Source of the DNA: Paludibacter sp.
Lineage (GTDB): Bacteria > Bacteroidota > Bacteroidia > Bacteroidales > Paludibacteraceae
Assembly (NCBI GenBank): GCA_010365115.1
Contig: JAAFGX010000029.1
Location: forward strand, 1 to 41,812
Length of the DNA stretch: 41,812 bases
Direction of reading: 5' to 3'
Every line of letters begins with the position of its first letter. Positions within the stretch are counted from its first letter, which is position 1. The translations under genes were made by a program, and so were the position numbers. Shown one piece after another: positions 35,252-41,812 of this stretch. The notes beneath the pieces are model-generated. The model had not been told where the DNA came from and made no database searches. It saw nothing but the letters and a program-made list of their open reading frames with translations.

Positions 35252-36544
35252 ATGAAAACTACAAAAAAAGTTATTTTGCTTGTAGTAACTAATTTAGTTA
35301 TTTCAATTAGCCTATTTGCTAATAATGACCCTTTTAACAAGTATCTCGACTCAAAACCTCCAACTATTATAAGAGAAATCTCAATAAAAGAGTCATTAGG
35401 AGTAATTGTTCGGGAGGTTACTTTTTTTCTTAAAGATAGTTCAGCCGTTTATGCCGTGATAGCTACACCCAAAGCAAAAGGTAAATATCCGGGCATACTT
35501 ATTTTGCATGGGGGCGGCGGTATGGCCGAGAAAAAAAAGGCAATAGCCTGGGCACAAAGGGGATATGTGGCGGTTGCTCCCGATTTACCTGGGATAGCAA
35601 ACCCTTATGATTTGATTTATACCAAAGGGCGTTGGAATGAACTCAAGTATGGAACAGAACGTTATGTCGCAAAACCCGATGTTACTACAAGCGTAATTTT
35701 CGATGCAGTACTTAGTGGTATGAAATCTCTTTACCTGCTTAGGTCTCAGCCCAGCGTTATTTCCTCAAAAATTGGTGTCGTTGGTGTATCTTGGGGTGGA
35801 TATTTAACGACTATGATATGTGGGCTTGCTGGAAATCAGGTAGAAGCTGGATTCTCGGTATTTGGATGTGGATTTTATGAGCTTACATCGCAACAACCCA
35901 CGCTTCAACAAATGTCCGAAACAGAGCGCAAACAATGGCTTAAGTATCTTGATGCCGGACGTAGAGCTAACAATATAAAGGCAGCCTTTTTCATAGCTGG
36001 AGCTGCCAATGATTTTTTTTATTGGCCTAAAGCTGTTCAAAAAACACTCGATGTTATCACTGCAGAAAAAAATCATGTCTATGCGCCAAATGTAACACAT
36101 AAAATTCCACTACCGGGAGGCTCTGTATTTGAGGTTAAACCAGCAACAACTTTCACACCTACAGCCTTTCAACCTTATCCTACTCCAAGCGGTAGTGGAG
36201 CTAACTGGTTGGCAATGGAAGTGCCTTATATGGACTTTTACCTCAAAGGGGTTGGCAAGCCCTTTCCAAAAGTTATTGTCAATAAAACAGAAGATGCTCA
36301 GATAGCAAATTTCACAATAGAGACTTCGGTTGCTATTTCGAAAGTTGAAGTTTATTGGAGTATTAATTGTCCCGAACCAACAAAATGTTTGTGGAATGCC
36401 ATTATTCCAGTAGAAATAGGAGTTAATAAATATCAAGTTAAACTTCCTGATGATGCCGCCGAATGGTTTGTTGTTGCTTCAGACGAAAGACCGGTAAGCG
36501 TTTCGAGTGATTTAATGTATACAAATAATAACTTACAAAAATAA
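35252..36544 (+). CDS. Secreted alpha/beta-hydrolase esterase, paralog of the one at 30013
   Basis: 430 residues with a signal peptide (ends LFANN). Core motifs: GILILHGGGGMAEKKK, nucleophile GVSWGGY with Ser180, acid in AGAANDFFYWPK, and a candidate His in NVTHKIP. A C-terminal beta-sandwich (about 345-430, VEVYWSINCPEPTKCLWNA) follows. Peptidase S9-like and acetyl-xylan-esterase-like folds are both possible; esterase is favoured from the PUL context and the paralogy with 30013. It follows the second GH29 by 5 bp, so it is co-translated with it. Confidence 0.78.
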   Translation: MKTTKKVILLVVTNLVISISLFANNDPFNKYLDSKPPTIIREISIKESLGVIVREVTFFLKDSSAVYAVIATPKAKGKYPGILILHGGGGMAEKKKAIAWAQRGYVAVAPDLPGIANPYDLIYTKGRWNELKYGTERYVAKPDVTTSVIFDAVLSGMKSLYLLRSQPSVISSKIGVVGVSWGGYLTTMICGLAGNQVEAGFSVFGCGFYELTSQQPTLQQMSETERKQWLKYLDAGRRANNIKAAFFIAGAANDFFYWPKAVQKTLDVITAEKNHVYAPNVTHKIPLPGGSVFEVKPATTFTPTAFQPYPTPSGSGANWLAMEVPYMDFYLKGVGKPFPKVIVNKTEDAQIANFTIETSVAISKVEVYWSINCPEPTKCLWNAIIPVEIGVNKYQVKLPDDAAEWFVVASDERPVSVSSDLMYTNNNLQK

Positions 36545-36556
36545 AAACCAAATTAA

Positions 36557-37501
36557 ATGAAATCAATTATTTTAATATCACTGACGATATTTTGTTTTAG
36601 CAGCAGCCTTTCTTCGAAATGCTACGTTAGCTATTCGCCTAAAGAATACAAAGATTTGCCAACGGTTCATATATTTTTGGAATACCCAAATTCGGATTAT
36701 TACGTTGGATATACTATTGCTAATCGATACGACACGACTCAAACGGTGTACAATAATCACTTTGAAATATATGATGCTTTCGAGTATAAGTTTGATGGAC
36801 AAAAGATGACTAAAACAGGTAATCAGATAATACTAAACGTTGAGAGTGAATTTGCTCTTTTAATCAAAGGGAGAGCAGATTATACGGGAGGCGTTCATGG
36901 TGATGAACAGTATGTTAACATCAAGTATTTTGTTGATGGAAAACTTAAAGAGTTTACAAAGACAGAAAATTTAATTCCCTGCAATGAGTTTAGTTACGTG
37001 CAGGAGTCAACTTTACACGAATCACCCACAAAGATGAATGGAATAGTAACTGCCAATCCTTTACATCCTGTTGAAGCTTTACATTTTAAGAAGACTACTT
37101 TTAAGAATACAGGATATCAAACTTTTAATAGAGTAACATGGGAAAAATCGTTAGAAGTAAGCCATTGGTTTTTCGGAATCTGTTGTGTTCACAAAGATAA
37201 TGCAATGAATTTTCATAATGATTTGGACAAAATTGAATACAAAGCTACAAGTTCAGGTGAGTTCATTATGAAAGATGTTATCGGAGCAAAAACAGTATTC
37301 TATACCAATGATGAAAAAAGATTGTCATCGGTAGTTACCAGTGCCTTACTTCTACCAAAAAATCAGGAGCAAAATTGTAAACTTATGGTTTGGGACAGAG
37401 ATAATGATACAAAGTATTATCGCGGATATTATCCTACAAGCAAAGTAACTTTGGATGAAATTTGGGAGGGCGTTATGACAGTAAATCATTTTCGAAAGTA
37501 G
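36557..37501 (+). CDS. Secreted protein of unknown function at the end of the enzyme cluster
   Basis: 314 residues, not recognised. N-terminal signal peptide (SIILISLTIFCFSSSLSS), so exported; no lipobox and no T9SS tail. The mature part is beta-rich and aromatic. Segments that look conserved or functional are GRADYTGGVHGDEQYVNIKYFVDGK, about 110-140, with Gly-Gly-x-His-Gly-Asp-Glu; WEKSLEVSHWFFGICCVH, with adjacent Cys residues; and LMVWDRDNDTKYYRGYYP near the C-terminus. It starts 12 bp after the esterase and is the last gene before the duplicated promoter, so it is part of the same operon and probably handles the same glycan. A lyase or binding protein with a jelly-roll fold is a guess only. 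Confidence 0.6.
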   Translation: MKSIILISLTIFCFSSSLSSKCYVSYSPKEYKDLPTVHIFLEYPNSDYYVGYTIANRYDTTQTVYNNHFEIYDAFEYKFDGQKMTKTGNQIILNVESEFALLIKGRADYTGGVHGDEQYVNIKYFVDGKLKEFTKTENLIPCNEFSYVQESTLHESPTKMNGIVTANPLHPVEALHFKKTTFKNTGYQTFNRVTWEKSLEVSHWFFGICCVHKDNAMNFHNDLDKIEYKATSSGEFIMKDVIGAKTVFYTNDEKRLSSVVTSALLLPKNQEQNCKLMVWDRDNDTKYYRGYYPTSKVTLDEIWEGVMTVNHFRK

Positions 37502-37689
37502 AAAAAATCATTACAATAAATCTTCTGACTTAAATACAGTTTTCACTTAAATGTTCAAATAAAACTTAGGTGAATTCAGCATTATGAAGAATGGTCTGCT
37601 GAAAAACTCTTGTTGGAGTTTGTGTATACTGTAATGCATTAAGCCTCTTTTTACCATATTAAGTAGCACATTTGGGTGTATTTACTAAT
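37502..37689. other. Intergenic region after the enzyme cluster
   Basis: No coding sequence. Two small hairpins occur in tandem: TTCAGCA (37575-37581) with TGCTGAA (37597-37603), and AAACTC (37604-37609) with GAGTTT (37616-37621). Neither has a good T-run. They may mark the transcript end of the preceding cluster, but this is weak. Confidence 0.35.
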
Positions 37690-37750
37690 TTCACCCCCTA
37701 TAAAAGCAGTAGTTTACCACCTACCATTATAATTATATAGCCTATCTTTG
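37690..37750 (+). promoter_or_regulatory. Duplicated promoter and putative activator sites, now separated from their gene by an IS
   Basis: Elements TTCACCCCC (37690-37698) and TTTACCACC (37713-37721) start 23 bp apart, exactly as at 4849/4872. A perfect TATCTTTG -7 box (37743-37750) follows. A shared leader (CCAACCCAATTAAATTT at 37772-37788, also at about 4962) continues up to the IS left end at 37799. The original target gene is the surface protein at 39178. Confidence 0.6.
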
Positions 37751-37792
37751 CGTCGATCGTTTTATATTTTTTCCAACCCAATTAAATTTCTT

Positions 37793-37798
37793 TTATTA
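37793..37798. repeat. IS target-site duplication, left copy
   Basis: TTATTA directly flanks the left IS end and is repeated at 39173-39178. Removing the IS and one copy restores a leader matching that of copy 1 (4961-4987) except for one base. Confidence 0.85.
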
Positions 37799-37816
37799 CA
37801 ATGGTTCGTTATAAAA
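37799..37816. repeat. IS terminal inverted repeat, left
   Basis: CAATGGTTCGTTATAAAA; perfect inverted match to 39155-39172. Confidence 0.93.
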
Positions 37817-37826
37817 CAACTAAACA

Positions 37827-39044
37827 TTAGGCTGCAATTTTGCCCCAGTTCCTAAGTTCTGCTATTATTTGTTTGTTTTTAGTTGAGTTCGGGTTAATGC
37901 CGAACCTTTCAATAAATGTTTTTAAAAGTAATTCGTTGTTATACATTGTTTTATAGTCTGACATAGAGAACTGCAAATTGTCGTCTGTTTTTGTGTTTAA
38001 CCAATCAACTTTAGCTAAATTGACAGCGGTCAATGCAGCATTAAAGTGGAACGCAAGTTTATTTTGGCTACGAGCCTGACAATTGGTCAAGCCACAGTAT
38101 TGTTTTGCATCTCTGTAAAGGAATTCGATTTGAAAACGAGAACAATAGTATCTAAAGATTTTATCTGCGCTTAAATCTAAGTTTGTTGAGAAATAAATTT
38201 TCCGGGTAACTTCTTTTCCGTTTTTATAAAACAGGGCTACAGCAATTTTAATATCTCTTTTAAATGCAACAGAGTAAACTATGGCAGAATAAACTTTTAC
38301 GTGATCTTCACAAACAACTTCTGTGAAATGCTTCATGTTAAGAGATTTGAGATTGAATTTTCCGTCATATTTTTTGTTTGCGCCTTTTTTACAATTTTGT
38401 TCCCCAGTGAATTTATACTTCAAATTAGAGTCACTGCGTAATCGACTGATAAAATGCAGACCCAAAGAAAGCATTGTGTCAACGACTTCTTTCTTAGAGA
38501 AGTAGGCATCGGCAACCATATATTTTGATAAATCTTTGAAATACAAATAATTATCTTTAACTATCTGACAATAATACACTAATAAGGTCATACCTTCTAT
38601 GGGAGGTGTTTGAATTGCATTTAAATGAAATGCTGTGTTTCGCAAAACATCAATGGCAGCAAAACCGCAAATCTCTAAGCCCCATTTGGCTTTTTTTGCA
38701 CAACCTGACCAATACATATTTAGACCAAAGGTCATTTTTCCACTTTTGGAAATGTAGCTCGGATCGAAAGCAACTAAACATTCTTTAATAGATTGTTCAA
38801 GAATTAGCTTAAGATTAAAATCTTGAAAGTTGAATTTATTCTCAAAGTTAATCCGAAAGTACTGTTCGCAGTTTTTGGAAAAACGTGAGAGTTGTAGAAA
38901 ATTTATTCTACCTTTGATACTTAAAAAAAGCACTAAAACGTTTGCAATAAACTGTTTTCTTGACTCTTTTAATGTTGAAAACTTGTCTGATTCTAATGTA
39001 CTATATATCAATGATATAGCATTTGGGTGTTCGTTGGATGGCAT
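37827..39044 (-). CDS. IS4-family transposase
   Basis: 405 residues; catalyses cut-and-paste movement of the surrounding IS. The DDE residues are visible: Asp94 (AFDPSYISK), Asp179 (MVADAYFSK) and Glu307 within the IS4 signature Y-(2)-R-(3)-E-(6)-K (Tyr300, Arg303, Glu307, Lys314; YCSRFQIEFLYRDAK). Full length, with no frameshift. The stop codon lies 10 bp inside the left inverted repeat. The gene faces away from the surface-protein gene at 39178, so its own promoter would not drive that gene. Confidence 0.93.
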   Translation of the reverse strand: MPSNEHPNAISLIYSTLESDKFSTLKESRKQFIANVLVLFLSIKGRINFLQLSRFSKNCEQYFRINFENKFNFQDFNLKLILEQSIKECLVAFDPSYISKSGKMTFGLNMYWSGCAKKAKWGLEICGFAAIDVLRNTAFHLNAIQTPPIEGMTLLVYYCQIVKDNYLYFKDLSKYMVADAYFSKKEVVDTMLSLGLHFISRLRSDSNLKYKFTGEQNCKKGANKKYDGKFNLKSLNMKHFTEVVCEDHVKVYSAIVYSVAFKRDIKIAVALFYKNGKEVTRKIYFSTNLDLSADKIFRYYCSRFQIEFLYRDAKQYCGLTNCQARSQNKLAFHFNAALTAVNLAKVDWLNTKTDDNLQFSMSDYKTMYNNELLLKTFIERFGINPNSTKNKQIIAELRNWGKIAA

Positions 39045-39154
39045 ATTTGTTTGATTACGGAATAATCTGTAAATATACTGATTTCCAATGAATTACCCAA
39101 ATGTTTTAACTCTTATTTTTTAGTTATTTTTCTCATTATCAAATACTTATTTCA

Positions 39155-39172
39155 TTTTATAACGAACCATTG
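39155..39172. repeat. IS terminal inverted repeat, right
   Basis: TTTTATAACGAACCATTG; perfect inverted match to 37799-37816. Confidence 0.93.
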
Positions 39173-39178
39173 TTATTA
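39173..39178. repeat. IS target-site duplication, right copy
   Basis: TTATTA; its last base is the A of the ATG start codon at 39178, so the insertion left the reading frame intact. Confidence 0.85.
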
Positions 39179-41812
39179 TGAAACAAATAATTTTACTCTT
39201 GGGATTAGTCCCTTCAATTTCAAAAACACACAGCGTGCGTACCCTGATGTTGGGGTTACTTTTATTTTTTGGCATAAGTTCGTCAACTTTTGCTGCCTCA
39301 ATTAGTTACACAGGAGCATCAGGTGGCAATTGGAATGTCGCAAGCAACTGGGGTGGTGGTGCATTACCTACCTTATCAGACGATGTAACAATAGTAGGTA
39401 AAACCGTTTTGATTCAATCGGGTGATGCCATAACCATTAACCGTCTGATTATACAAACTTCAGCCTCTGCCGCAGGGATTTTAAATATCACGGGTGGCAG
39501 CCTCACCATCAATCAAACAACGGGTACTGCGAGTAACGAAGCCTGTATTCTTATGGGTGGAACTATTAATAACTCGGCCGGGACAGTAAGCATTACCAAT
39601 GCCATTGCCTCGGGAACGGGTGCAGGTCTTCGCCTTGCCTCTGCCAATGCCGGTACATTTTCCAGTACTTTTAACAATGCCGGAACGGGTACACTAAGTA
39701 TAAACACCACTGCTACAACCACGTCTTGGCCCTGTATCACGATAAATCAGAATACAGCCTCTACCACTCCCACTCTCACCGTGGGTGGCACCATTACGCT
39801 TACCCCAAACCCCGGCACCGTTGTGGGCGTTATTGATGTGAATGGGTCAGCTCCGGCTCAGATTAATGGTACAGGCACCATTAATATCGGCTCTGCACTC
39901 AGCCCTGTTGGATACTCTTTCTTACGATGCGCCTCCGGTAACCAGGCATCCTTCTCGGCCACTATCGAAACGGGGGTCACGCTGAATTATTATGGAAACA
40001 ATAACACCAATGTTTCTTGTCTTTACATATCCACATCGGGAACCACCGCCGCCAAATCGGCCACAATTACCAATAAGGGTACAATCAATGTTGGTGGCAC
40101 TACCCGCAATCCGATTAGTATTTCAGGAGCCAGCACCCTGAGTGGGTCAACCGCAAGTTTTGTCAATCAGGGCACTCTGACTGCAAACGGTGCTTTCGCC
40201 GGCAATACCACCCCCGGTGTTATCTTTATGGCAGGTGGCGGATATTCCAACGTTTTTACAAATTCAGGTACTATCAACTTCAACACAAGTGCCGACCAAA
40301 CTACAGACTGTAGTGTAATCAAGGTATATGGAAATACTGTAAATGCAAGTATTGCCAACAGCGGTACTATTAATGTTGATTCAAGCCAAGCGCTTACCAA
40401 TGCTATCGTTTTGACAGATAGCAAATCAACACTTACGAATACCGGAACAATCAATATAGCTACTGGTCAAATTACAGGAACATCCGGAACGGGTTATACA
40501 GGTAGTGCAGCATTCAATAACAATGCGGGTGCTTTTATTAATACATCAAAAACTAATCAAACAACAGCATTTACAAGTACTATCGCATTGACAAATAATG
40601 GGACTATAAACTATAATTTCCCAAACATTAACGGAAATGTAAATTTATCAACTTTAGGCAACTGTTCAAATTGCGATTTATCTGTTTCAAATGGCGGAGA
40701 ATTAGTTATCGATGCAACCAAAACCCTGAAAAGTCTGAGTATTGCAGCTGGTGGAAAATTGACTATCAATGCAGCGCTCACCACCACCAATGGCCTCACC
40801 CTCCAAAGCGATGCAAACGGCACAGCTACAATGTTGAATAGCGGAACGTATACAGGAACTGTTACGGCAAATCAATACTTGGGTTCTGCCCGAAATTGGT
40901 ATGTATCCAGCCCTGTACAAGCTGCAACTTCGCCTGCAAACAACATTACCCGTTATTATGAATATGTAGAGGCGGGAGATAATAATTACCCAAAAGATGG
41001 CAGCAATAATCCTATAAATATCGGAGAAACAAGTTATTGGAAGTATTGGGCGACAGGAAATTCGATGACAGTAGGTAAAGGCTATATTTCGCAAGCCAAT
41101 GCCGAAACTACAGTTTCGTTTTCGGGAACACCCAACAACGGACCTATCACAACAAGCTTCGACCTTACACGCAACGATACCAAAGGCAAAGGTTTCAACT
41201 TAGTAGGAAATCCATATCCATCGTACATCGACTGGACAGTTGTGGCAACAGCCAATCCGAACTTAGAGAATACCTATTATTACCGTACTAAAAACACGGT
41301 TAATGCTTATACTTTTGTAACATACAACGGATCAGGGAGTTCTTATGTAGTCAGCAACGGAACGGCAAATACTAACATTACCCACTTTATTCCACCCACA
41401 CAAGCATTCTGGGTGAAGGTAAAAACAAACAACAGTAATACCAAAATGTATTTCAATAACGATATGCGAGAGCATCGTGATGATAACGGCAACCTGATGA
41501 AAGCTCCCAAACAGGATCAGCGAAAAACAATACGTCTGCAAATACAAAATGGCACTGAAAGTGATGAATTATTGATTTATCAGGATGCTGCGGCAAGTAA
41601 TGAATATGACAGCTTCGACTCACCAAAAATGATGAACAACAGCGCTACAATACCCGATTTGTATAGTAAGGCAGGTAACGAACGCTTGGTAATTAATGGA
41701 TTAAATGCAGTTACCGACAATATGGAATTGCCGTTGGGTTTCAGCTTAAATGCAGCTGCTACCTTAAAACTGAAAGCCACCCAACTAAGCAATTTTGCCG
41801 AAGGCACGAAAG
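39178..41812 (+). CDS. Secreted beta-repeat surface protein, copy 3 (3' end beyond the window)
   Basis: Open from the ATG at 39178 to the window end (878 codons, no stop). The long leader (MKQIILLLGLVPSISKTHSV ... FFGISSSTFA) is almost identical to that of copy 1. The shared beta-repeat module runs to about residue 480 (ends TINYNF). After it comes a region not found in copies 1 or 2: a beta-solenoid-like stretch (LVIDATKTLKSLSIAAGGKLTI), then GSARNWYVSSPVQ, GKGFNLVGNPYPSYIDW, PPTQAFWVKV and related motifs typical of large T9SS-exported Bacteroidota proteins just before their sorting domain. A T9SS tail is expected past the window but not seen. The IS now separates this gene from its promoter. 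It reads as intact, not a pseudogene. Confidence 0.85.
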   Translation, partial: MKQIILLLGLVPSISKTHSVRTLMLGLLLFFGISSSTFAASISYTGASGGNWNVASNWGGGALPTLSDDVTIVGKTVLIQSGDAITINRLIIQTSASAAGILNITGGSLTINQTTGTASNEACILMGGTINNSAGTVSITNAIASGTGAGLRLASANAGTFSSTFNNAGTGTLSINTTATTTSWPCITINQNTASTTPTLTVGGTITLTPNPGTVVGVIDVNGSAPAQINGTGTINIGSALSPVGYSFLRCASGNQASFSATIETGVTLNYYGNNNTNVSCLYISTSGTTAAKSATITNKGTINVGGTTRNPISISGASTLSGSTASFVNQGTLTANGAFAGNTTPGVIFMAGGGYSNVFTNSGTINFNTSADQTTDCSVIKVYGNTVNASIANSGTINVDSSQALTNAIVLTDSKSTLTNTGTINIATGQITGTSGTGYTGSAAFNNNAGAFINTSKTNQTTAFTSTIALTNNGTINYNFPNINGNVNLSTLGNCSNCDLSVSNGGELVIDATKTLKSLSIAAGGKLTINAALTTTNGLTLQSDANGTATMLNSGTYTGTVTANQYLGSARNWYVSSPVQAATSPANNITRYYEYVEAGDNNYPKDGSNNPINIGETSYWKYWATGNSMTVGKGYISQANAETTVSFSGTPNNGPITTSFDLTRNDTKGKGFNLVGNPYPSYIDWTVVATANPNLENTYYYRTKNTVNAYTFVTYNGSGSSYVVSNGTANTNITHFIPPTQAFWVKVKTNNSNTKMYFNNDMREHRDDNGNLMKAPKQDQRKTIRLQIQNGTESDELLIYQDAAASNEYDSFDSPKMMNNSATIPDLYSKAGNERLVINGLNAVTDNMELPLGFSLNAAATLKLKATQLSNFAEGTK
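39274..40620 (+). repeat. Surface-protein module, copy 3
   Basis: Similarity to copies 1 and 2 varies along the segment. The first 250 bp are nearly the same as copy 1. About 39600-40250 is more diverged and visibly richer in G and C. About 40260-40490 follows copy 2, and 40510-40620 again follows copy 1. Confidence 0.8.

Larger units (their letters stand above)
37799..39172 (-). mobile_element. Complete IS4-family insertion sequence (1374 bp)
   Basis: Bounded by perfect 18-bp terminal inverted repeats (37799-37816 and 39155-39172, outer end CAATGGTTCG) and a 6-bp target duplication TTATTA on both sides. It carries one transposase gene on the minus strand. Inverted repeats, duplication and open reading frame are all intact, so the element looks recent and potentially active. 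It sits in the 5' leader of the third surface-protein gene. Confidence 0.95.

Noticed and set aside
22619-37501. Marine fucoidan-degradation locus
   Set aside because: Fucosidases are present but no sulfatase motif (C/S-x-P-x-R) was found, so a sulfated fucan is unlikely.
39045-39154. Outward promoter in the IS right end driving the gene at 39178
   Set aside because: No TAnnTTTG box on the plus strand in this stretch; a non-consensus promoter cannot be excluded by eye.
39178-41812. Third surface-protein gene as a pseudogene disrupted by the IS
   Set aside because: The IS ends just before the ATG and the frame is open to the window end, so only the promoter link is broken.

Overview
The window looks like a chromosomal segment of an AT-rich member of the Bacteroidota, probably Bacteroidales. 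The evidence is a SusC/SusD pair, a hybrid two-component system (HTCS), type IX secretion (T9SS) C-terminal sorting domains, TAnnTTTG -7 promoter boxes, A/T-rich leaders without Shine-Dalgarno sequences, and FISUMP and Listeria-Bacteroides repeat domains. No taxonomic marker gene is present, so the genus is not determined.

Layout. (1) 1-93, minus: the 5' end of a small conserved gene (MARVKNF...). (2) 698-4708: an HTCS sensor/regulator. (3) 4985-6631: a secreted beta-repeat protein behind a promoter carrying two TTTACC(C/A)CC elements; a strong hairpin terminator follows it. (4) 6769-22451: a tight run of genes. It starts with a very large surface protein that joins the same beta-repeat module to a beta-helix enzyme, a jelly-roll domain and a T9SS sorting domain. 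It continues with a FISUMP protein, a putative TIM-barrel glycosidase, SusC, SusD, a SusE/F-position lipoprotein with FISUMP and Listeria-Bacteroides repeats, and a small paralogous lipoprotein. (5) 22619-32510: a second run behind a hairpin leader: alpha/beta hydrolase, beta-helix-PDZ protein, GH29 alpha-L-fucosidase, second beta-helix protein, and two esterases, one of them CE7-like. (6) 32608-37501: SGNH esterase, second GH29, another alpha/beta esterase, and an unrecognised secreted protein. (7) 37502-37798: a second copy of the promoter of region 3. (8) 37799-39172: an intact IS4-family insertion sequence. (9) 39178-end: a third copy of the beta-repeat surface protein, running off the window.

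Function. The whole is a polysaccharide utilisation locus (PUL). The HTCS would sense an oligosaccharide in the periplasm and activate transcription. Surface lipoproteins and T9SS-exported proteins would bind and cut the glycan outside, SusCD would import fragments, and periplasmic fucosidases, beta-helix glycosidases and several esterases would strip fucose and acyl groups. Two GH29 enzymes, three related beta-helix enzymes (possibly GH141-like) and five putative esterases, with no sulfatase, point to a highly acylated, fucose-containing, non-sulfated glycan such as a plant pectin or hemicellulose side chain or a bacterial exopolysaccharide. That substrate is inferred.

Most unusual points. 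The IS has jumped exactly between the duplicated promoter and the start codon of the third surface-protein gene; its 6-bp target duplication contains the A of the ATG. The three surface proteins are mosaics that share an N-terminal module but carry different C-terminal modules. Copies 1 and 3 form long direct repeats about 34 kb apart, bracketing the whole enzyme set.
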